A stretch of 64,000 nucleotides of DNA from Stenogyne calaminthoides. Taxonomy: Eukaryota; Streptophyta; Magnoliopsida; Lamiales; Lamiaceae. The notes under the pieces were generated by a model. That model made no database searches. It had not been told where the DNA came from and saw nothing but the letters and a program-made list of their open reading frames with translations. Where the stretch lies: the NCBI GenBank assembly GCA_037126765.1, contig JBBCBC010000021.1, positions 21,903,434-21,967,433 of the forward strand. The letters run 5' to 3'. Of the stretch, positions 57,079 to 64,000 are shown one piece after another (position 1 is the first letter of the stretch; each line of letters opens with the position of its first letter). Position numbers and translations under genes: made by a program.

Positions 57079-58596
57079 TTATGTTCCTTTGGCATATTTC
57101 TTAAAACACAAAGTTGAACTTTTCAATTCTTCCTTTAGTTTAGAAATTTCAAAATCCTTTCTTGTTAAGACAACTTCAAGTTTGGTTAGTGAGTCTCTCA
57201 AGTCATCATTTTCCTTAGTCATAGACTTTAGAATCTGATTTTGAGATTCCCATTTATCAAACAAATCTTTACAACCTGATCCACATGATTCACTATTCAC
57301 AGCAGATGTTCCTTTATCATCAATTGAACCATTAAAACAGTTAACAGCTTTTTCAGAACAATCTTCATCTAATGTTACTCCAGATGTGGTAACATATGTT
57401 TCAACATCAGAATCAGAATAGTCCAAATCATCATCTAAGGAATCATCATAATTCATTCTAGCATAGAATGCACGTTCTTCATTTTGGTCTTCATGCTCTT
57501 CATCAGATTCATCACTTAAAGTAGCATTGAAGTTTAATTTCAGTTTAAGCAAGGTATTAGCACAATCATTCGCATAATGACCATACCCATGACATGCATT
57601 ACATTGAACAGACTTTCTATATTCAGGGTCAACTTTGTCATACCTGCCTTTGATTCCATTACCAATTTTCCTTGGTTGGAACGCATTACCTTTCTTTTCA
57701 AAGGTTTGTGGAGAGTTGTTGATATGAATCTTAGGTTGAACGTTGCCTTTGAACTTTTTATTCCTCTTTTTCATAAGAGCTTTGAATTGTCTTGTCATAA
57801 AATCAATGTACTCTTCGGGGTTGGAACATATGTCAGCAACATCATCCTCTGAATCAGCTTCAGTCACAATAGGCACTTGCTCAGCATTTGAAGATGTTTC
57901 ACCTTTGAACACCACCACTTTCTTTGCATCAGCTTTGCCATCCTTATCAGTTGTATTCATCTCATACGCACGTAGGATGCTAATCAGTTCATTTTAACTT
58001 AGTGTATCTGTATCCCTTGCCTCTTCAATTGCACAAATCTTTGCATCGAAGCGCTTAGGTACAGTACGCAAAATCTTATGAACTAATCTCACATTGGAGA
58101 TGGGATCTCCAAGAGATTGAGCTTCATTTGCAATTTCAGTGACCCGTTCATTGTAAGAAGAAATTGTTTCATCCTCCTTCATCTTCAAGTTCTCGAACTT
58201 TGTCCCAAGCATTCGAAGTCTGGATCTACGAACACTATCCGAACCTTCATTGTGCTCTTGCAATCTATCCCAAACTTCTTTTGCAGAAACACATGTTGAT
58301 TTGATCTTGAACATGGTCATATCAACTTATGTGAATATTGCATTCAAGGCTTTAGAATTGTAGCTAGCAGTTGTACTTTCATCATTAGTCCAATCTAGTT
58401 CGCGTTTGACTGTAACTTCTCCTTCTTCATCTGCAGGATTCTTAGGAGGCGTCCATCCTGAAAGTATACTTCTCCAAGCACGTTCATCAATTGACTTGAT
58501 GTACATCCTCATCTTTGGTTTCCAATACGCATAGTTTGAACCATCAAGAATTGGTGGTCTCAAACTTTGTGGAGTAAGTGGATATTCCATCGTCAT
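57079..58596 (-). pseudogene. Copia gag (element F)
   Basis: Three open pieces in one frame, separated by TAA stops near 58327, 57994 and 57079. The first (58327-58596) has PPILDGSNYAYWKPKMRMYI, the N-terminal gag domain. The second has KEVWDRLQEHNEGSDSVRRS and KFENLKMKEDETISSYNERV. The third has a CCHC knuckle CNACHGYGHYANDC (about 57615-57574), an acidic Asp/Glu-rich region and a coiled-coil-like end. The start MTMEYPLTPQ at 58596 is preceded by the primer region. Gag binds RNA and forms particles. Length and order suit Sireviruses. Confidence 0.9.
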
Positions 58597-58648
58597 AACA
58601 AAAACAACACACTTGACACAGGAACTAACTTAGTAAAATCAAGTTTTG

Positions 58649-58660
58649 GATCTGGTGTCA
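58649..58660 (-). promoter_or_regulatory. Diverged primer binding site of element F
   Basis: On the minus strand TGACACCAGATC stands two bases after the LTR end CTTTCA. It matches the copia Met-tRNA primer motif at 8 of 12 positions, with three of the four differences being transitions. Confidence 0.5.
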
Positions 58661-58662
58661 AC

Positions 58663-59414
58663 TGAAAGTGTGTTTTTCGGGGTTGTGTTTAGTAAAATCA
58701 GAGTAATGTTACACTGAATATTGTGACACTCAAAGTAACATTCAAAAGACAGGATCAGCGGAAGACTCAAAAACACAACACACGAATTTTAATAAGACTT
58801 TGCACAATCTATATCAATATAGATTGTGAAGACCTATGGTCAAAATCACTATTTATCAAAATAATGAATACAAAGAGATTCACAAATTCAAACAAGATCA
58901 AGCATATGATCTAAAGGTTTAAGTGTAACTATACACCGCCAAAGGTGATCTATTCTATGAGTGTGAAACTATCTAACACCGAGACTAACACTCCTCATAC
59001 AACAAATCTAGTACCAGCTCGAGGTATTGTAAAGCCTACAATTACTCTCTTATGGTAAAATAACTCCACAACAACGACCATATCACTCTGGATGCACTCA
59101 CGCACTCTACAGTTGATGTTTGGTTGTTGCTTCGACTGAACAATACACGATATGTAGTAATATTCGGCAATTGATGTGAACATCAAGGTCTTCTATTTAT
59201 AGACTTCGTGTATGCCTTACTAGAGCCTCATTGAAGGATCTAGAAACTCTTCAATCCACTCTTCCATGATCTTTGTAACTGCCCAGATAGTGGGTCTTCT
59301 TTGATCTCTGAAAACAGCCGCATGATCTAGTCTCTTTCACTCGATTCTTGAAGCTTGTGGAACCTTCTAGAATCTTGCAGAACAACCTAGATCGTCAACC
59401 TGCAGTCAACAACA
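58663..59414 (-). repeat. 5' LTR of element F
   Basis: About 750 bp, minus-strand TGTTGTTGACTGCAGG to AACACACTTTCA. A TATA box TCTATAAATAGAAG lies at about 59193-59206 on the minus strand. The outer end could also be a few bases shorter. No second copy was found near the 3' ORF. Confidence 0.65.
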
Positions 59415-59582
59415 TCAAAGACAACATTGAATATAGAAGTGTTAGTGGTTAAGAAAAAAGGACGAATACTGATGTTGTTAACATCGGTGGCAACATCAAC
59501 ATTCTCTTTTCTTTTTATCAGTAAATTTCAATATATATTCATATTAAATTTTTTTCCTTTGTTACTCGAATCCTCTACTCTA
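59415..59582. other. Flank of element F, AT-rich
   Basis: No coding sequence. Contains short GATGTTGTTAACATCGGTGG-type text reminiscent of the neighbouring LTR end. Nothing else is seen. Confidence 0.4.
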
Positions 59583-59680
59583 TCACCATACTTTTATGGT
59601 ACCATTCTCATGACCAACAAACAGCAAATGGCGGTCCGAAGAAAGACACAAAAAGGGGGTTATTTTCCCCATATTGCCAG
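59583..59680 (-). pseudogene. Copied fragment of the WD40 gene (one blade)
   Basis: About 98 bp match the exon at 62923-63020. ACCATACTTTTATGGT and ATGACCAACAAACAGCAAAT are shared, as is GGCGGTCCGAAGAAAGACAC. The fragment covers the blade ending VGHENGTIKVW. Substitutions and a small indel after the AAAGACACAAAA run make it non-coding. Nothing on either side matches the gene, so it is an isolated fragment about 3 kb from its source. Confidence 0.85.
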
Positions 59681-60778
59681 TGTATTTGAGAAGCAAGTGC
59701 ATTAGGAGTAGTAATCAGTAAGTGAACAGGGAAGAAAATGATACATTTATAAATGTAAGGTCTAGTTCACAGCTTAAAGCAATTATAGCATGCATCTATT
59801 ATCAACTTATGAACATTAGGAAGTAAAAAAGATGTCTAGAGAACACGGACTGAGCATCAAGAAACATGAACATGGATGCAGATATATTACAGCTGAAAGA
59901 AGAAAACAGATGGACTGCAATTATATTTATCAACATATAAGCCTAAGAACAATTATAGCAACGACATAATCATTTTGAAAACCGAGAACAAGCGATATCC
60001 AAGTCACCTAGCCATACCCCTTAAGAAACCAAAAGGACAAACAGTGGTATATGTTCTGGATCTGCAACACCTGCGTCTGCTAGAAGTCTATTCCAATCAG
60101 TACTTGTTGTTTGAGAAATGAAAGAGGAATGCCTTGAATGATTTTCTTGTTGTTGGAGGATAAATAGTGTTGTATATGTCCAACAACACCACTGGTGGAA
60201 TAAAAGAAACTTTCTGGGGCTGTAATTTTTTTGAATACGTCTATTCCAAAGCTGTTGGAAGAGCAAGACATGAAGTAGATAGAGATGTTGAGACCCCAAT
60301 GTTTCTAATTTTCATCTGTGAATAAATAGAGCAGGTATTGCATCCTCTGATGGCTGGCTTGCGTGTAAACAACAACTATTAGAAATATATGAGCAGCCAG
60401 CAGATTCTTCAGTCGCCTGGCAAAATTATAGCACAAGCAAACTAATCAAACTCATATGCATAGAGATAAAAATGCATATAAATGGTTATATTTGAAAATT
60501 CTGAATAAGACATCTCCTCTTTGAGGCTAGGAAACCAGAAAGAGATATAAAACTTGCAATATACAGAGCTTGGGGATTTCAATACTCGTAGTATAGACAA
60601 AATTTTGTTCATCTATTGGTCTGTAACTTCATTCAACACATAGCAACAATTCTTAAATATTCCAATTAGCATCATAATAAAAGTTTCTAATCTACATGTC
60701 ACTTTATCATCTGATTCTGTTCTGCTCCAAGATCTTTTTCCTTTCGCAAATGCTCATAGGTAAAATCATATAATTAAG
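59681..60778. other. Intergenic, unassigned ORF remnant
   Basis: Two overlapping minus frames at 60021-60300 (ITAPESFFYSTSGVVGHIQH and LLADAGVADPEHIPLFVLL) may be an exon relic, but no family was recognised and the frames interrupt each other. The rest is AT-rich with no feature. Confidence 0.3.
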
Positions 60779-60957
60779 GGTCTGTTTGGCTAAGTTTATT
60801 TCAAACATCTTATAAACTCTAATATCTTATAAGTTGTTTTAAGAACTTATATGATGTAATTTTTAAATAGCTTATAAGTTATTAAAGTGTTTGGCTAATA
60901 CAACTTATAAGTTCTTTAATAATTTTTTAAAAATATATATTTTTTAATTATATAATA

Positions 60958-61199
60958 TTTCCTCCGTCCCGTGATAACGTGCACGTTTTCTGTTTTCACG
61001 TGTTTTTGTGAGCGAGTTCTTTATTAGTATTTAAAAAGATTAAGTAAAGTTTTAAAGATGCATATAATATATAGATGAGAGGTAGATCTATAATACTCTT
61101 TATTAAAAATTGTTTTATCATTTGAAATATTAATAAACAACTCGCTCACTAAAATTCGATAATAAAAGTGGGGTGCACGTTATTTTGGGACGGAGGTAG
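60958..61199. mobile_element. Stowaway-like MITE nested in the larger one
   Basis: 242 bp with inverted ends. The left is TTTCCTCCGTCCCGTGATAA followed by CGTGCAC. The right, on the opposite strand, is CTACCTCCGTCCCAAAATAA followed by CGTGCAC. It is flanked by TA on both sides (60956-60957, 61200-61201), the target typical of Tc1/mariner MITEs with CTCCGTCCC ends. Confidence 0.85.
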
Positions 61200-61201
61200 T
61201 A

Positions 61202-61530
61202 TAATTTTTTTTTTAATATAATTTATTTTTTCAAAATATTTTCTTTTCGAATTTTTTTTCCTGAAAATAAATTTTTTTCGAAAAATAATTCTTTTTTGAA
61301 AATAATTTTTTTTCAGGAAATATTCTTTTTTCGAAAATAATTTTTTTTTAAGTTTAAAAAAAAAATTCGAAATATTTTTTCTGAAAATAATGTTTTTTTA
61401 AAATAATTTTTTCTTGAATTTTTTTTTCCGAAAATATTTTTTTTCAAAAAATAACTTTTTTTAGATATTTTTTTTTTGGGAAATATTTTTTCTGAGCATA
61501 TTTTTTTCAAAAATTATTTTCTAATTTTAT
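61202..61530. repeat. Low-complexity AT-rich tract
   Basis: Degenerate repetition of TTTTTTCGAAAATAATTTTT-like units, with inverted symmetry. The Lys/Phe-rich frame at 61313-61510 is an artefact of this composition. Confidence 0.8.
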
Positions 61531-61798
61531 TTCGCATAAAATAGGACGGATTTGGTTGAATTCGGGCCGAGTTTGGATCGGGATGTGTTGAGATTGTGTA
61601 GAGTTTATATTATTTTTGTAAAATAAGTTGGAATATTCATACTTATTTTATTGGAGCTTATAAACTTTAAAGAGCTTTTTTTAAAATCTTATAAGATGCT
61701 AAACATCTTATTTTGCCAAATAAAATTAAGGAGCTTACAAGCTCTTAAAGAGTTTATAAGTTGTTTAAAAAAACTTATAAGCTGTGCCGAACGGCTCT

Positions 61799-62663
61799 AA
61801 GTAATTTTAGCAACGAAAGTCCAAACCCCTGAAATCTTAACATATTGTTGGCTCCTAAGCAGTGAATCAGAAACTCTTTAATGAAAATCTAACCAATCAA
61901 GATGCATCAAAAACCTGAATAGTATATTACAAGTATAACGATCAAGCTATCCTTTGGCTCGAGAAAAGGCAATTAAAAACTTGACAGATCATAAGTTTCA
62001 GCTGGATTTGCATAGATACTTATATTAACTTTTATACATGCAACAATTCCATTCACAATGGCAGTATCCTGGCTTGTAACATGCTGCTGACTTGTTCATT
62101 TGCACATAAAATAACCTGCAGTGACACTGCCCTGTTGCTATATATCACATCTGTGGTAATAAAAAATAAAACAGCTTGTTGAGCTCGAATCCGAACTCAA
62201 ATCAAGTTAAGATCTGAAACACTACCAGCCCTAACAAAACAAAATCCCAGGGCAAATGAACACCACTTGCATACAACCACAACTGTGAAACATGTATGTG
62301 GATAAGATTCAAATATATTCTCTCAACCCATGAGGGTCATAGTCGAAACTTTTAGAAAGGGACAAAATTACAGCAAATTCAGCTAAACTTAAATATTTTG
62401 AGCCGACGACACGAAATTCTTACCTAAGAATCACAAAAGCACCAGCAGTTTAAAAGGGGGAAAATTACACGTAAACGTTTTAAAAAAGGTCATAATCAAC
62501 CCATATAATTCCCAAGAATTACATGAAGACGAAAAAGGGGTGAAATAAAAGGATAACAATAGTGGTAATTACACTTCTTATTTGTTATTTATCTAAGATG
62601 TGTGATAGAAGATGTCACATTATTGAATAACAATAGATCTCAAACAAATCTGAAAATATTAAT
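61799..62663. other. Intergenic and probable 3' flank of the WD40 gene
   Basis: No frame. The part next to 62664 is probably the 3' untranslated region of the minus-strand gene; on that strand TTGTTATTCAATAATGTGAC near 62610-62630 contains a possible polyadenylation element (AATAAT). Confidence 0.5.
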
Positions 62664-64000
62664 TTACACTCCATGGTAGACCTTTATAGTTCCATCAGCT
62701 TGTGCAACGAACAGCTTCCCATGCCAATACACGAGAGCTGTTATTGTGGAATTACAAACTATAGACCCTAGAGATGTAACATCCATTTCATCAATATCTT
62801 CCAATATTTCGTCAACACGAATTGTCTTGTCCCAGCCCCCACTAAGAAGCTGTTTCCCGGTGCTGCTAACCGAGAAAACAGCACCTTTGTGTGTGTCTAT
62901 GGTCTTTACAACAACATCATTACACCATACTTTTATGGTGCCATTTTCATGACCAACAAACAGCAAATGGCGGTCCGAAGAAAGACACAAAACGGGCGCC
63001 ATTTTTCCCGTATTGCCCTCTTCCAGTATTGCTAACGGACTATGATCGCTTAAAGACCATAAACGAACACTCCCATCCCAGCTTCCACTATAAAGAACGC
63101 CACCACAAACATTTAAACACGAGACTACAGACTTGTGACCGCTCATTGCACATGAGATGCTGTAATCCCGCAACGACCACGCTTTTACGAGTTTGTCCCC
63201 GCTTCCAGTGTACAGATATTCATTGCCGGAAATGGCCATAGCATGAATGCCGCTGTACCTCCAGTCCTTGTTCTCGTACAGTTTTTTGATTGGCTCTTCG
63301 GGGAAGGGAAAACGAGCGTCCCAAATGCATATAATGCCTTCGTTGTCACCACTGATACACATCGGTTGTTCACCATCCACAAAAACAACGGACATAACTC
63401 TATGCTCATGGCCTTTAAACGAGTGCACGAGTGAAAAATTGTGGAGGGACCATACATGAACTGTCTTATCATAAGAGGAGCTGAACAAGAAGCCCCCTCC
63501 GATAGCAAACCCCGTGACACAATCAACGTGACCTTTCATCTCTACACATTTAACATTACCCCGAGAGATTCCATCAATAACATCTCTTTCAACCCTCGAT
63601 TCTACATCATCTTCATCGCCCGTATCTTTGTCAGATTGCTCGAGTACGAGACATATATCTCCTAGTACCACATAACGGCCTAAGTTTTCCTTCTTTATTT
63701 CCTGCTTTGGACTGAATCCTATATCGAAGTTTGGTTCAATAACCAACTCCCTCAAGCATTTCCATAATTCGGTTATAACGGGTCGACTTCCAGGTTCAAA
63801 CTCCAAACATCTGCACAAAATCTTCTGTAGAGAAACACATGTCAAACCCAACCTACCTTCTAAAAGTGCTGCAATTTTCTCCATCCAGCTCGTGTACAAA
63901 CCAGAAAAATCAGAATCGTTTTCATCCTTAATAGCACTAAGAACAACATCGGAGAAAGATTTCACCTCGTTTGTAAAAGAGCTTCCGACAATAACCCGAA
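62664..64000 (-). CDS. Kinase-like / WD40-repeat protein, C-terminal part (runs off window)
   Basis: An uninterrupted minus-strand frame from the window edge (codons before 63965 are open) to a stop at 62664-62666, so the N-terminus and true start lie outside. The first 85 residues or so resemble the end of a protein-kinase C-lobe (LQKILCRCLEFEPGSRPVIT, ELWKCLREL). Then come seven WD40 blades in series: MKGHVDCVTG...DKTVHVW; FKGHEHRVMS...GIICIW; YSGIHAMAIS...KLVKAW; MSGHKSVVSC...GSVRLW; PVLCLSSDRH...GTIKVW; THKGAVFSVS...DKTIRV; ITALVYWHGK...GTIKVY. Seven blades make one propeller, a protein-binding platform. Plants have a little-studied protein with RING, kinase-like and WD40 parts, probably an E3 ubiquitin ligase; this gene may be it, but the RING is outside the window. 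No frame damage: the only intact host gene here. Confidence 0.88.
   Translation of the reverse strand, partial: RVIVGSSFTNEVKSFSDVVLSAIKDENDSDFSGLYTSWMEKIAALLEGRLGLTCVSLQKILCRCLEFEPGSRPVITELWKCLRELVIEPNFDIGFSPKQEIKKENLGRYVVLGDICLVLEQSDKDTGDEDDVESRVERDVIDGISRGNVKCVEMKGHVDCVTGFAIGGGFLFSSSYDKTVHVWSLHNFSLVHSFKGHEHRVMSVVFVDGEQPMCISGDNEGIICIWDARFPFPEEPIKKLYENKDWRYSGIHAMAISGNEYLYTGSGDKLVKAWSLRDYSISCAMSGHKSVVSCLNVCGGVLYSGSWDGSVRLWSLSDHSPLAILEEGNTGKMAPVLCLSSDRHLLFVGHENGTIKVWCNDVVVKTIDTHKGAVFSVSSTGKQLLSGGWDKTIRVDEILEDIDEMDVTSLGSIVCNSTITALVYWHGKLFVAQADGTIKVYHGV

Larger units (their letters stand above)
23340..59414 (-). mobile_element. Sirevirus-like copia element F, split by a 28.3 kb insertion
   Basis: On the minus strand from the right: 5' LTR (58663-59414), primer-like site, gag, protease, integrase (to 55507), then after the insertion at 27195-55501 the integrase-RT linker, RT, RNase H (to 25353) and a 3' acidic ORF (to about 23355). 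Pol phrases such as SLGGKRYSLVVVDDFSRYT and QSTAESEYIAAGSCC and a long 3' ORF fit the Sirevirus/Maximus lineage. No 3' LTR was found. Without the insertion it spans about 7.8 kb. Confidence 0.85.
60779..61798. mobile_element. MITE-like element with imperfect terminal inverted repeats
   Basis: The left end GGTCTGTTTGGCTAAGTTTAT pairs imperfectly with the reverse complement of the right end ATAAGCTGTGCCGAACGGCTC. Sub-terminal ACTTATAAG-type motifs recur at both ends. The 'GG.CTGTTTGG' end is common in plant hAT-type MITEs. The flanking 8-mers (TAATTAAG, TAAGTAAT) are not identical. A smaller MITE and an AT-rich tract lie inside it. Confidence 0.6.

Noticed and set aside
60021..60299. 92-codon minus frame near the WD40 gene as a host exon
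   Set aside because: Two frames overlap without a dominant one, no family was recognised, and no splice context could be defended; listed only as an unassigned remnant.
61313..61510. Lys/Phe-rich 65-codon minus frame
   Set aside because: Pure product of the TTTTTTCGAAAATAA low-complexity tract.

Overview
The window reads as a repeat-dense stretch of nuclear DNA from a flowering plant, most likely a eudicot. Almost all of it is broken LTR retrotransposons of plant-type Ty1/copia and Ty3/gypsy (Tat-like) lineages, with plant MITEs. One host gene lies at the right edge. No rRNA, tRNA or CRISPR feature was seen.

Left part, 1-19.5 kb: elements interrupt each other in series. From right to left these are a minus-strand copia copy (A, about 15.85-19.48 kb), cut by a minus-strand copia element of another family (B, 11.22-15.85 kb), cut by a minus-strand Tat-like gypsy element (C, 7.65-11.22 kb), which abuts a plus-strand Tat-like gypsy element (D, 0.64-7.65 kb). 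D is cut by an LTR (E, 1-636) of the same family as A. D carries the antisense ORF typical of its clade between pol and the 3' LTR.

Middle, 19.5-23.3 kb: a diffuse dispersed repeat, a decayed ORF cluster resembling plant-mobile-domain/Ulp1-associated transposon proteins (20.7-21.5 kb), and an imperfect minisatellite of about 100 bp period (22.5-22.9 kb).

Right-centre, 23.3-59.4 kb: one Sirevirus-like copia element (F, minus strand), whose 5' LTR, gag, protease and integrase lie at 55.5-59.4 kb and whose RT, RNase H and acidic 3' ORF lie at 23.3-27.2 kb. It is split by a 28.3 kb insertion (27195-55501) flanked by a perfect 5-bp duplication TCTTC. That insertion is a large copia element (N1) with a second copy of its own family (N2, about 31159-45070) inside it. 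Both carry about 5 kb of extra sequence between RNase H and the 3' LTR. This holds a conserved plus-strand ORF (X1) and a gene-like unit (X2) with its own TATA-like box, a possible 5' intron, a long lysine/arginine-rich ORF and a 3' trailer. X1 and X2 are the best candidates for something undescribed. Much of this array appears altered specifically at CAG/CTG trinucleotides, which looks more like a consensus problem at methylated CHG sites than natural decay. Many frame breaks here should therefore not be taken at face value.

Right end, 59.4-64 kb: a stray fragment of about 100 bp copied from the neighbouring WD40 gene, a Stowaway-like MITE inside a larger MITE-like element, an AT-rich tract, and the minus-strand gene for a kinase-like/WD40-repeat protein that runs off the edge. 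The retroelement parts do not act together as a pathway; they are successive insertions.
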